Origin: CAWBOY01 sp963790585
GTDB taxonomy: Bacteria > Planctomycetota > Planctomycetia > Gemmatales > Gemmataceae
Length of the DNA stretch: 64,000 nucleotides
Assembly (NCBI GenBank): GCA_963790585.1
Contig: CAWBOY010000006.1
Span: forward strand, 930,001-994,000
Direction: 5' to 3'
Shown here: piece by piece, positions 28,173-37,602 of the stretch
How the letters are laid out: every line of letters begins with the position of its first letter
Numbering within the stretch: position 1 is the first letter of the stretch
Notes under the pieces: model-generated
Told to the model about the DNA's origin: nothing
What the model saw: the letters and a program-made list of their open reading frames with translations, nothing else
Databases searched by the model: none
Position numbers and translations under genes: made by a program

Positions 28173-30341
28173 CTATCGCGGTCCAATCGGCTGCCGGCCC
28201 GTAACAGTTCCTCGGAACGGGTTGCCGATCATCTCCTCCCATTTGCTGGCCTGTTCCGGCGTCAACAATGCTACGATCTTTTCGACGGCCGCGCGTACCC
28301 TCAGCTCGTGGTTTCGTTTCGCCTCCTCCGGTCCTGGGCCGTTCGGACCTACACCTCCGCTGGGACCTCCAGTTCCCGGCCGTTTCCGCTCGGGCGGGAG
28401 GAATGTCTCCGCCTCGATGGCCCGTATCTGATCCTTTTGCTCGGCCGTTAGCTGAAGTTTTGTCGCGATTTCCGTCTCGCGAAACGCGCTTGGCCCCTGA
28501 AGCTGGAGCGCAATCTGACCAAGGCGTTGCAACTGTGTCTGCGAAAGAATCGCTTTGACTTCCATATCCGTGGCCCGCGCCAGGTCGAGGAAGCGCTGCC
28601 GGCGCTCTTCGACGGAGAGTTGAGCAAAATTGCCAAACGTCTGATTTCGCTGTCTGTCGAGCTTGTGCGACAAGTCGACCACTTTGGACCGTAAGGCATC
28701 GCTGACGCGCAAATCGGCCAGGACGGAATCCTGTCCCAGCAGATAAAGCTGTCCCGCGCCTTGCAAAACCGCCAGGTCTGCAAGGATCTTTTCCACGCGG
28801 GCCCGTGACGAACGCAGTTCCGTTTGGGCGGCCGGTTTGTCGCGGCTCTGTTCGATCAATTCTTGATAATTGATTAGGGCCGATTCTAGAAGCCGCTTAC
28901 GAAGACTTTCGAGATAGGGCTTATCAGCCAATTCGTCGACGCTTACTTGAAACATCTCGTCGACGAAACGGACGGCGAGCTTAAATCGAGCTTCGGCCTC
29001 CTCTGCCCGCGCCTCCGCTTTTGCTTGTTCGCCCCGAATGATGGCGGCACTAACCACGGAAACCCCGGCGACAAGCACCAATAGAATCACCGCGGCCGCG
29101 ACAAATGAGGGATGGCGCCGGCCCCATTTTTTCACGAGCTGCACCATCGTCGGCCGTCGCGCATGGATCGGCCGATTGGTGAGGAATCGTCGCAAATCTT
29201 CGCCAAAATCTTGGGCCGTGGCGTATCGGTCGCCTGGGATTTTGCTCACCGCCTTTAATACGATCGTCTCCAATTCGGCCGGGATCGAGCGGTCCACCGA
29301 ACGCGGCAGACGCGGCTCTTCGTTCAAAATTTGCCGCAACAGGCGCTGGTGATCCGCCCCATCGAACAACGGTTGCAGCGTCAGTAATTCGTAGAGCGTG
29401 GCGCCGAGCGAATAGACATCGGTGCGCGGATCCAAGGGGATGCGCACGCCGCTGGCCTGTTCGGGACTCATGTAACGCAGCGTGCCCATCATGTCGCCGG
29501 TGTGGGTGAGGCTCGCGCCATTGTGGAACTGCGCGAGCCCAAAATCCGTCACCCAGATATTGCCGCGCCCATCCACGAGAAGGTTAGCTGGCTTGATGTC
29601 GCGATGAATCACGCCCAATTGATGAGCGTGGTCCAACGCATCGGCTGCCTGCGCGATGAGGCTGGCAGCCGTCTTATAAAAGTCCGCCGAATGCGTCGCC
29701 TGGCGCGTCGATAGCTCGGCCACGGTCGCGGTGACTGCCGCGGTCGCTGGGATAAATGGCCCGGTCGGTTCCGGGTCGCCGCCGGGCGCAGACGGTCGCA
29801 TCTGGCGAATCAGGTCGGCGAGATTGAGCCCTTCGATGAGCTGCATCGCGTAATAGTGGACGCCACGCTCGCAGCCGACGGCATAAACCGGCACGATGTT
29901 GGTGTGATGCAGATGCGCCGCCGCTTGAGCCTCGTTCTGAAAGCGTTGCAGTTGCTTGGCGTCGAGGGCGGATGCGAACGGCAAGACCTTCAGTGCCACG
30001 CGCCGACCAAGTGACAACTGCACCGCCTCATAGACGACGCCCATACCGCCGCGACCAATCTCACGCACGATGCGAAAATCGCCAAGTGGTTCGGTGTGCG
30101 CGGAGGTATCCACGACAAGTCTGCCCGTGCCGGAGCGGGACTTCGGCGCTCCCGAGCCCACCATGACCATTTCGAGGGCGTCGAGATAGGGATCAAGCTC
30201 GGCGGCGATATCGGGATGGCGCGAAATGAACTCACCGCGACTCGTTTTGCGACCCGACTCGAGTTCGGCAAGATATTCTTGAGCAGCGCGGATCAAACGC
30301 GGGTCGTCGACAGAGGAATCGGCATGGGAATTGGTGTTCAT
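28173..30341 (-). CDS. Membrane-anchored serine/threonine protein kinase
   Basis: About 722 residues from MNTNSHADSS (ATG 30341; 30359 also possible). The N-terminal RLIRAAQEYLAELESG..RHPDIAAELDPYLDAL is a typical planctomycete kinase leader. The PknB-like domain has GRGGMGVVYEA, VALKVLPF (Lys), VIHRDIKPANLLVD, TDFGLAQF and GTLRYMSPEQASG, so it looks active. One membrane helix (AAAVILLVLVAGVSVVSAAII) follows, then a long helical sensor part with LTAEQKDQIRAIE and LTPEQASKWEEMIG, Spy/CpxP-like repeats. It starts 42 bp after the ECF sigma gene, a common planctomycete pairing. Confidence 0.92.
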   Translation of the reverse strand: MNTNSHADSSVDDPRLIRAAQEYLAELESGRKTSRGEFISRHPDIAAELDPYLDALEMVMVGSGAPKSRSGTGRLVVDTSAHTEPLGDFRIVREIGRGGMGVVYEAVQLSLGRRVALKVLPFASALDAKQLQRFQNEAQAAAHLHHTNIVPVYAVGCERGVHYYAMQLIEGLNLADLIRQMRPSAPGGDPEPTGPFIPATAAVTATVAELSTRQATHSADFYKTAASLIAQAADALDHAHQLGVIHRDIKPANLLVDGRGNIWVTDFGLAQFHNGASLTHTGDMMGTLRYMSPEQASGVRIPLDPRTDVYSLGATLYELLTLQPLFDGADHQRLLRQILNEEPRLPRSVDRSIPAELETIVLKAVSKIPGDRYATAQDFGEDLRRFLTNRPIHARRPTMVQLVKKWGRRHPSFVAAAVILLVLVAGVSVVSAAIIRGEQAKAEARAEEAEARFKLAVRFVDEMFQVSVDELADKPYLESLRKRLLESALINYQELIEQSRDKPAAQTELRSSRARVEKILADLAVLQGAGQLYLLGQDSVLADLRVSDALRSKVVDLSHKLDRQRNQTFGNFAQLSVEERRQRFLDLARATDMEVKAILSQTQLQRLGQIALQLQGPSAFRETEIATKLQLTAEQKDQIRAIEAETFLPPERKRPGTGGPSGGVGPNGPGPEEAKRNHELRVRAAVEKIVALLTPEQASKWEEMIGNPFRGTVTGRQPIGPR

Positions 30342-30382
30342 TTCAAGGTTCCGACTCATGTAAGCGCGGGGAGACGCCGCGT

Positions 30383-30982
30383 CTACTTTTCTTCCAGCAT
30401 AACTTGCCGCAGCCGAGCCAGACCGCGCATCCACAGTTTTTCGACGCTATCGACGCTACGATTCATGCGCTGGGCCACCTCGGGAAACGTCAAGCCTTCG
30501 AGATGACGCAGCACCAACACCTCCCGATAATCCGGCGGAAGCTGACCAAGGGCGTCCGCGAGCAACACCGCTTGCTCGCGGCGCGAGGCCTGATGGCTCG
30601 GCGACGATTGCCGCGCCACGAGGCCACGATCGAGCAACATCGACGAGCGATCGAATCCTTCGTTGATCTCACGCTCCAAACGGACATCACGCGCCTGCGC
30701 TCCAAGATAGCGCCGAAACAGATCCGCCAAATTCGCCAAAAGGATCTGCCGCAGCCATTGCACCAGCTCGGCTTCCGATGTGCCTCGGAAGCGAGCAAAG
30801 CTCCGATGCGCTTCGAGAAAGGTTTCCTGCACCAAGTCGCCGGGATCGACTTTTCCCTGCAACCGCCTGCCGATATGCACGCGCGCGAGCAGGTCGAGGT
30901 ACCGCCGGTAAAGCTCGAGCAGGCTACCGAGCGTGGCGGCGTCGCCAGCCTGCGCTTCCCGCAATAGCTGTTCAGGGTCCAA
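30383..30982 (-). CDS. ECF-type RNA polymerase sigma factor
   Basis: 199 residues. No ATG precedes the conserved part; a TTG at 30982 with GGAG eight bases upstream is the likely start. Region 2 reads VDPGDLVQETFLEAHRSFARFRG and WLRQILLANLADLFRR; region 4 reads LPPDYREVLVLRHLEGLTFPEVAQRMNRS with the helix-turn-helix. This matches the planctomycete ECF groups that sit beside Ser/Thr kinases, where phosphorylation replaces an anti-sigma factor. Likely partner of the kinase directly downstream. Confidence 0.92.
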   Translation of the reverse strand: MDPEQLLREAQAGDAATLGSLLELYRRYLDLLARVHIGRRLQGKVDPGDLVQETFLEAHRSFARFRGTSEAELVQWLRQILLANLADLFRRYLGAQARDVRLEREINEGFDRSSMLLDRGLVARQSSPSHQASRREQAVLLADALGQLPPDYREVLVLRHLEGLTFPEVAQRMNRSVDSVEKLWMRGLARLRQVMLEEK

Positions 30983-31004
30983 GGTAGTCTCCGTGCGTTA
31001 TGCA

Positions 31005-31579
31005 CGTTGTTCACAATACATTAGTCGCAGCGAAGGCGGAAGTACCGCCGGGCGCTTGATAGCCAGACTTGCAAGCGAGGAAGGCCCCCGGCATGAAGTC
31101 GTTGCCAGCCTGATTACCCTGGCACGAAAGAAGGGCAACCACGAATAACACGAAAAACACGAATGGGAAAGCAAGATGCAGAGGGGAACAGTGAAGCGTC
31201 TCGGGATTTGGCTCGACGCGCTACTTTGCTCGCGGATTTCGCCGGTTTCCCCGCGAAAAACACTAGGCAAACCTCCACATCGATTTCGCTGGACCGACAC
31301 ACCTGAATGAAGTCGCAAAGCCTTCACAAAGCTGCAACTTCCAGGTAAACACAAAGACATGGAGGGCCTTTATTAAGTCCACTCCTTCTGCCGGACCACC
31401 CTTGCCATGCCAAATCACTTTTGGCAAGGGTGGTCATTTTAACAATGTTGATCGTTTTGATGATGTTTACATTAAATCCATATAGGCAAATGAGTTGCGT
31501 CGTTGCTTATGGAGCCTGGTAAGCTTGCCACCTTCCACCCTTGCCAAATAAGAGACTGCTGTTGTCTATTTTGGCAGGG
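31005..31579. other. Gene-free region with one terminator-like hairpin
   Basis: No credible gene. A hairpin at 31394-31435 has 14-bp arms (GACCACCCTTGCCA and complement) and is followed by CATTTT on the plus strand. A partly similar CCACCCTTGCCA..TTTTGGCAGGG pair occurs at 31528-31579. Together with the palindrome at 31580-31674 this separates the sigma/kinase operon from the toxin island. Confidence 0.5.
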
Positions 31580-31674
31580 CGCACAAAGGGGTCAGGTTCA
31601 TTTATCGTCGTGCATTCCTTCAGCTTAACCACCTGGATGAGCCAATCAATAAATAAACCTGACCCCTTTGTGCG
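31580..31674. repeat. REP-like palindrome (family P8)
   Basis: 26-bp arms (25 of 26 pairs) carrying GGGGTCAGGTT and its complement, loop 43 bp. The core resembles palindromes often seen near REP-associated tyrosine transposases, but no such gene lies in the window. Its right arm runs into the frame of the Hint-toxin fragment, so it may mark the junction where the toxin gene lost its N-terminus. Confidence 0.75.
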
Positions 31675-31742
31675 TTCTGCCTCAGTTAGCTGGAGTCCCT
31701 AACGGTCATTCCGCTGTGCTAATTGATACGACGCTAAACTCG

Positions 31743-32789
31743 ATGGAGACGACTCTCCCCATTGAGGATGTGCTGCTTGGTTATCGGGTCCCATCGCGAA
31801 ACCCTGCAAGTGATGAGTCTTTGAATATCTCACCTCCGCCGGATTATTTAGGCTGGAAAGTCATCTGCATGGAAGTAAAGCATCGGAACGGATCCATTGT
31901 CGATGTGCAATTAATGAGATCCGAAGACTGGATTGAACGTAATGGTTTACAAATTGGAGCTGCGATTGATCTTCAATTGACTGAGATTGAGGTGGAAGCG
32001 AACGGATTTGTAGTGTCGATTGAAGACGGTCCGGAAATCATGCCGGGAGACGGCGCCGTTGTGACGGGTCGCTTTGTCACTCGTGAGGGAAGCGATCTCG
32101 TTCGGGTCACATTTGAGGACGGCACGCAGCTAATTGGAACGACAAACCATCCTGTCTGGTCGCCCTTAGATTGGGATTGGCGTTGTTTGGGCGAGTTTGA
32201 ACCTGGTCAATTTGTATATACCCGAGCGGGGTTGTTGGCCGTTGCCTCGGTTGAGAAGTTGCCTGGTTGGCAGCCGCTCTATAACATCGAGGTTGACGGT
32301 GAGCATGTTTATGAAGTGACGGCACATGGAATTTTGGTTCATAATGGTAATCCATTATGCGAAGAGCTTCTAAAACTCCGAATCGGTGTTAGCAGGGGGC
32401 CCTTGCCTGCCGCGCAAGCAGCGCGATTGGCGGAACTCGAGGTAGCGAGAGCGGCGGCAGAGGTGGCCGTCACATCGAATGCAGTTCCGGAGTTGGGTAA
32501 GCTTTTCGAGCGTGTTATCGAGACGTCGCAAGGAAAAATCACGCTTCTTGCGGAGGTTGAATTACAAGGCGAAAAGCTTATCTTAAAGGACGTAGTGATT
32601 TATGGAGACAAACCAATTCCACTAACTGGCTTGACGAACGAGATCTTTGCGGCCCGTAGGCAGCTTATTGAAGAAGCGAAGGCGATGGGTTTCAAAGAGT
32701 TACAGATTACGGGCAAACGTGTTCTGAATAGTTCGTCTGCCAATCCCGGCCACATAGTCGACGTTACAATTGACTTAACAAAAAAGTAG
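31743..32789 (+). CDS. Pretoxin Hint domain fused to C-terminal toxin domain (fragment)
   Basis: From the first ATG (31743) about 348 residues; the frame is open from 31668 (TTG). The first part is a Hint/intein-type pretoxin domain: LPIEDVLLGYRVPSRNP, VTFEDGTQLIGTTNHPVWSPL and NIEVDGEHVYEVTAHGILVHN. It ends at VHN near codon 226 of the open frame, the usual Hint end before a toxin. The next ~147 residues are the toxin candidate, ending LQITGKRV..SSSANPGHIVDVTIDL; I do not recognise its activity. The catalytic Cys expected at the Hint start is not visible, and no secretion domain is attached, so this looks like a displaced C-terminal cassette. Confidence 0.7.
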   Translation: METTLPIEDVLLGYRVPSRNPASDESLNISPPPDYLGWKVICMEVKHRNGSIVDVQLMRSEDWIERNGLQIGAAIDLQLTEIEVEANGFVVSIEDGPEIMPGDGAVVTGRFVTREGSDLVRVTFEDGTQLIGTTNHPVWSPLDWDWRCLGEFEPGQFVYTRAGLLAVASVEKLPGWQPLYNIEVDGEHVYEVTAHGILVHNGNPLCEELLKLRIGVSRGPLPAAQAARLAELEVARAAAEVAVTSNAVPELGKLFERVIETSQGKITLLAEVELQGEKLILKDVVIYGDKPIPLTGLTNEIFAARRQLIEEAKAMGFKELQITGKRVLNSSSANPGHIVDVTIDLTKK

Positions 32790-32806
32790 GAAAAGGCCTT
32801 TATACA

Positions 32807-33058
32807 ATGAAATCTTATTTGGTAGATCTCCGCACAGAGCTTCAAAGCGGCAAAACTCAATCTGAGATGATAGCGTTGATGAAGCAACGTGGAATGGCAA
32901 TTATAGATGCTATTAGGTCACTACGTGAATTGTATTCGATTAGCCTCGGTGATGCCAAAGAGTCAGTTACATCCCATCCCGACTGGGCCGAGCCTGTTGC
33001 AGAGGCAATTCCTTTGCAAGAAGAGTTCATTCGGTCGTTAGAAGAGTTGGACAATTGA
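32807..33058 (+). CDS. Candidate immunity protein for the Hint-linked toxin
   Basis: 83 residues, 17 bp after the toxin gene, same strand. The middle, MAIIDAIRSLRELYSISLGDAKESVTSHPDWAE, resembles the C-terminal helix pattern of ribosomal protein L7/L12 (I-x-A-I-R-x-x-x-x-L-x-L-x-E-A-K), as in some small immunity proteins. The tail is acidic (EEFIRSLEELD). The role is inferred from position, size and charge. Confidence 0.6.
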   Translation: MKSYLVDLRTELQSGKTQSEMIALMKQRGMAIIDAIRSLRELYSISLGDAKESVTSHPDWAEPVAEAIPLQEEFIRSLEELDN

Positions 33059-33091
33059 TTAGCCGTAGGAGATGTCGGGCTAACCACTGTA

Positions 33092-34239
33092 TTACCCCGG
33101 CACGAAATTAGATCAACCTAATTCCATTGGAGCGGCATATTGGGTCTGCGGATGAAGGAAATAACTCATAACATGTCGAGGCATCCCGCTCAACTTCCTC
33201 ATGAATCCGAACAACCGCTCTTGCAACGTCGGCTTGTCCGGCGGCAGGCCAGCCTTGTTGATGTTCCCCTTCATGTCATTGTTCAAATATTCCACCGGAT
33301 TGAGTTCCGGCGAATACGTCGGCAGGTAAAACAACTCGATCTGCTCCTGACGCGCCTCTACCCAGGACTGTACCTCCGCCTTGGTGTGGGAGCCCAACTG
33401 GTCCACGATCAACAGAATCTTCCGCTTCGCCCCACTGATCAAGAGAGTCAAGAACTGGAGAAAGACTTCCGCCGTGAACGACCCCTTGTACGTCATAAAA
33501 CGCACCGTGCCCTCATTGCTGATCGCCGAGATCTGATTGACCCGCAGATGTGGTTGCGGCACCTCCATGGTGGCACGCTCGCCCCGGCGGGCATAACCCG
33601 AACCGGGATGGTGGTCGGCCTGCACGCCAACCTCATCCGCCCACAAAATCTCCGCGTTGTCTCGTTGGGCTTGGGCCTCAATGGCCGGATAGGTATCCTG
33701 CAACCACTGTTCGACTTCATCGGGATCTTGGTGACGCGACTTGCGGGCGGGCTTTTTGGAGGTGTAGCCCCAGCGTTGGAGATACTTGCCCACGGTGCGT
33801 AGGGCCAGTTCGATGCCGAGATCTCTTCGGATGAGGTCGGCGACGGCTTGGCGTGTCCACAGGGCGTGTTTCAGGCCCACTTGCTGGGGCGAGAAGTAGT
33901 CGATCTGGTCGCGAATGGTTTGAGCTTGGGCCTCGGAGAGCATACGGCCCGAGCCCAAAGGCCGGCCGGTGCGCCCGCCGGGCAGGGCGTCCAAGCCTTC
34001 GGCGTAATAGGCGGTATTCCAGCGGGAGATGGTTTCGCGGCGGACGCCGAGGAGTTCGGCGAGATCGGTTTCGGAATAGCCAAGCTCCAAGCCATGCAAG
34101 GCACGCAAACGCAAGGTCTCCAACGAATCGTCCGAGAGATGGCGGGCATCGGGAAGAGTAATAGACATAGTAACACCTCGAAGCTCGGGCTGAGGTACTT
34201 GTAATTCTAGATTAGTGAGCAACTACCGTGCCAGGGTAA
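33092..34239 (-). mobile_element. IS630-family insertion sequence, copy B
   Basis: Same 1148-bp element as at 5984-7131 with a constant offset of 27108 bp; terminal repeats TTACCCCGGCACG and complement of TTACCCTGGCACG. TA duplication at 33090-33091 and 34240-34241. It lies between the first toxin/immunity pair and the decayed Rhs gene. Confidence 0.93.
33113..34168 (-). CDS. IS630 family transposase (copy B)
   Basis: Protein identical to copy A over all 369 codons of the open frame (to 34222); start ATG at 34168 with GAGGTG upstream. Intact DDE residues in WADEVGVQ, LLIVDQLGSH and ELNPVEYL. Identity of two copies 27 kb apart argues for recent movement or gene conversion. Confidence 0.92.
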   Translation of the reverse strand: MSITLPDARHLSDDSLETLRLRALHGLELGYSETDLAELLGVRRETISRWNTAYYAEGLDALPGGRTGRPLGSGRMLSEAQAQTIRDQIDYFSPQQVGLKHALWTRQAVADLIRRDLGIELALRTVGKYLQRWGYTSKKPARKSRHQDPDEVEQWLQDTYPAIEAQAQRDNAEILWADEVGVQADHHPGSGYARRGERATMEVPQPHLRVNQISAISNEGTVRFMTYKGSFTAEVFLQFLTLLISGAKRKILLIVDQLGSHTKAEVQSWVEARQEQIELFYLPTYSPELNPVEYLNNDMKGNINKAGLPPDKPTLQERLFGFMRKLSGMPRHVMSYFLHPQTQYAAPMELG

Positions 34240-34379
34240 TAGCGTTCCGAATCTGAATGTCGGAATACTCTATGCTGGTCTAGCGAAATTGATATCGTGG
34301 TTCTTCGTGGCGAAAGTGTTACAGGTTGTGAATAGTGCCGTCGTCGAGCTATTCGTGCGCTGTTGTAACGGATTTTCAC

Positions 34380-34981
34380 TGCCTAACGGAAAGCCTGGAC
34401 TTGGCTTACACCATGCTATTCTATGATTCGCTCAATCGCCTCGTGGAAAATAAAGACGCCAACAGCCATTGGATAGGGACGATCTACAACACCGCAGCCT
34501 ACGGCACGGCCGACGTGAATGCCTATGGTCTGTACGCCATCCAGAAGTTCGACCCCAACGGCAATTTGACGCTTGTTCGGGATCGAGATTAGAATTATAC
34601 CTACTACACCTATGACGGCGACAATCGGGTCATCCAAATGGGTGATGCTAATGGCCACACAACGCTGCTGGACCGTGATAAGTCGAGTTGAGTGATCCAA
34701 TGCGTCGATCCGCGTGCTCTTTCCACCAACTATGGGTATGACAAGATCGATCGTCAGACCTCCATGAGGGACATGTACAGCGGCGTAACCGTCCGGCGAA
34801 CCCCGTTATCGACAGGCATGGCGTAATCCTCCCCAAAAGTAGGTAGCCATGTCCACACTCAAACAGTGCGGTCCCCGCAACGAACGGTTCTGGCGGCGCA
34901 TCCTACTATGATGAGCTCGGCTACATCACCACATCGGTCTATGATCCAAATAGTCAGCTCATCGCCACGATTGCGCCCGAC
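34380..34981 (+). pseudogene. Decayed N-terminal part of Rhs/YD-repeat protein
   Basis: Fragments of YD repeats remain: MLFYDSLNRLVENKDANSH and NLTLVRDRD, then after an in-frame TAG (about 34590) NYTYYTYDGDNRVIQMGDANGHTTLLDRD, then a TGA near 34690. Further pieces (NYGYDKIDRQ, ASYYDELGYITTSVYDPN) lie in other frames up to 34981. The original N-terminus and secretion signals are gone or lie left of the IS. Confidence 0.75.
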
Positions 34982-37595
34982 TTGGGAGCAACGACATACA
35001 CGTACGATGGCGTGGGCAACCTGTTGACGAAGGTCGATCCGAACACTCATACGATGGTGTATCGGTATGACAGTATGGATCGGTTGCAGACAACGAGGGA
35101 CGCACTCAACCATGTGACGACGTTCCTTTATGACCTGGACGGAAATAAGACGAGTGTCCAGGATCCGGACGGCAACATCACGTCGTATGCCTACGACGCG
35201 CTCAACCGCCTGACGTTGGTGACGGACCCTCTGACATCGCCAACTTCTCCGCACCCACATTATATGACGACAATGGCCTATGACGCCGATAGTCGATTGA
35301 CGACGGAGACGGATCGGTTGGGAAGGGTGATCAATTATAGGTATGATGGGAGTGGCCGTGAGACCGGGGAAACCTGGGTGTCGTCCGGCAGCACGGTGAA
35401 TACGGTAACATACACGTACGATTACAATGACAATCTTCTGACGGCGGCGGACTATTCCGGCACCTACACGATGACGTACGACGCCATGAATCGGCTGGCG
35501 ACGGATCAGGAGCCGTTTGGGTTAACGTTGACATTTACCTATGATCAGGCGGGTAATCGTACGCAGACGACGGATAACTTTGGCGGCACGACGTATGCCA
35601 CCTACGATGCGTTAAACCGCGAGACAGTTGTCACGTACAACAAGGGAGGTACGGCGGAATGGTTTATCCAGACGTGGACGGCACGTAGCCAATTGTCTGG
35701 AGTTTATCGATGGAAAGCGGCGTCGAGCGTCAACACACTGATCGGGGAGACGGATTACACGTATGACAGCGTGGGCCGAACGACGAGCGTGGTGGATAAG
35801 AATGATGAGTTGTCGACGGTGTTGAGCAGTACGACTTACGGGTATGATCTGGGTTCGCGTTTGACGGCGAAGACCGAGGACGGGACGCTGACGACATACA
35901 CGTATGATGCGACCGATCAATTGTTGCGTGCTGGCGCGACAGTTTACAGTTATGATTCCAATGGCAACCGAACGATGTCGGGATATTCGACGGGCGCGAA
36001 TAACCAGGTGACCAATGATGGAACGTATACGTACACGTATGATGCCGAAGGGAACATAACGTCGAAGACAAGCGGTAGTGGTGGGTCGGCTCAAGTATGG
36101 ACCTACAGTTATAATTTCCGCAATCAAATGACGGGAGTGACGGAGACTGTTGGCGGAGTTTCGGCATTCACGGCGACATACACCTACGACGTCTTCGGGC
36201 AGCGGATTGAGAGCAAGACACTGACAGGTTCGGGCTTGTCGGATACGCGCTGATGGTGTGGTCGACGGTAATGTGTGGGCGGATTTGGATTCCAGTAATA
36301 CTTTACTCGTGCAGTACATTCGTCCGGACGGTCAGGATGCTTTGGGATTCCGAGTAACGGCGTCGTCGGGCGTGGTGGTGTGGTATAATACAGACTATCA
36401 AGGGTCTGTGAAGTTGCTGACGGATATCAACGGTGCCGTGATCGACGAGATCACGTATGATGCCTATGGGAATTTCACGCAGACGCTTCCTGGGGCGAAT
36501 GATGTCTACAAGTTCGCTGGGTATCAGTATGAAGCCGTTGTTGGGTTGTATTACTGTTCGGCACGGTGGTATGATCCGAATACCGGGCGTTGGACGACAC
36601 AAGATCCGAGTGGATTTGCTGCGGGTGATCCGAATCTGAATCGGTATGTGGGCAACGGGCCGACGGATGGGACGGATCCAAGTGGTCTACAAATTAATCC
36701 CAATGGAGCATTTCATGGAAATAATCCCTATCGACAAAGAGACGCCGAGGCACGAGCTAGTGCCGCGTCTGTGAATGGCCTAGCGAGTGCGGTTTGGACT
36801 ATAATAAAATTGGGATTCCATAGTGACGTTGAAATCATAAAGCCGCCCGAAGGAGCTAAAAATACCCTGGCTTACCAATCGGATAAAGCTATAGCGCAGT
36901 TTTTCAGTTCACTGGGTCTCGCTGCCATGAGCGGTCCTTTGGCGGCAGAGAAAGGCTTTCTCGGTCAGTTCGGAAAGGCGTTGCTGGGTTGGGATGTTGG
37001 CGCTAACGGTATTAATGCAGGACGCGGTGCCGGTAGCATGATCGCTAACAGGCGGATAGATCTGGAAAGCTTTATGCAGTTGGTAGGTGGAGGACTTGGT
37101 TTACGCTTTAACTTTGGGGCTGCCGCCGCAATACAAAAAAATGCAAAGGCAGCTGCCGATGCAGCAAAAAAAGCAGCAGACGCTCCAAAGAGTGTACCGG
37201 AAGGTGTGCAGCCTCAAACTGTGTTTCGAGGAGAGCGATCGTCACGAACTCCGGTAAAGGTTTTTGAGGAAGGCATACCAGCAAAGGGAACGAATGCGGA
37301 CTTGGAGGCGCACGTCGCGGCGAACCTGAAGGACAGCAACTTCGTCGCAACCTCAATTCGTCCGGCCATCGCAAAGGGATTTGCAGGCAAGAACGGTTAT
37401 GTGTACGTCATCCGAACGAAGAACGGGATCGATGTGAATGCCACGCTCGGAGCGAAATCGCCGTTCCCTGAGCAGTTTGAGGTGGCGATTCCAGGTGGCG
37501 TGGCGAATTCGGAAGTCATGGGCGCATTTCCGATGAAGAATGGGGAAATTGCCGGACCGTTCGTCCCCAACCCGAACTACAAACCGCCGAAATGA
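34982..37595 (+). CDS. Rhs/YD-repeat protein with C-terminal ADP-ribosyltransferase-like toxin (frameshifted)
   Basis: The first frame (34982-36253) holds about a dozen YD repeats such as YTYDGVGNLLTKVDPN and YAYDALNRLTLVTDP. Near 36250 the frame shifts and continues as GNVWADLDSSNTLLVQYIRPDG, DAYGNFTQ and the Rhs core end GLYYCSARWYDPNTGRWTTQDPSGFAAGDPNLNRYVGNGPTDGTDPSG. After a variable linker the tail reads VFRGERSSRTPVKVFEEGIPAKGTNADLEAHV, SNFVATSIRPAIAKGFAG, YVYVIRTKNGIDVNA, PFPEQFEVAIPGGV. This fits the cholera/pertussis-type ART pattern: R (VFRGE), STS-like ATS, and ExE (EQFE). Confidence 0.82.
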
Positions 37596-37602
37596 GCCGG
37601 TG

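Noticed and set aside
35331..36319. Several antisense frames (e.g. 235 codons) opposite the Rhs repeats
   Set aside because: They are periodic shadows of the YD repeats with His/Arg/Ser bias.
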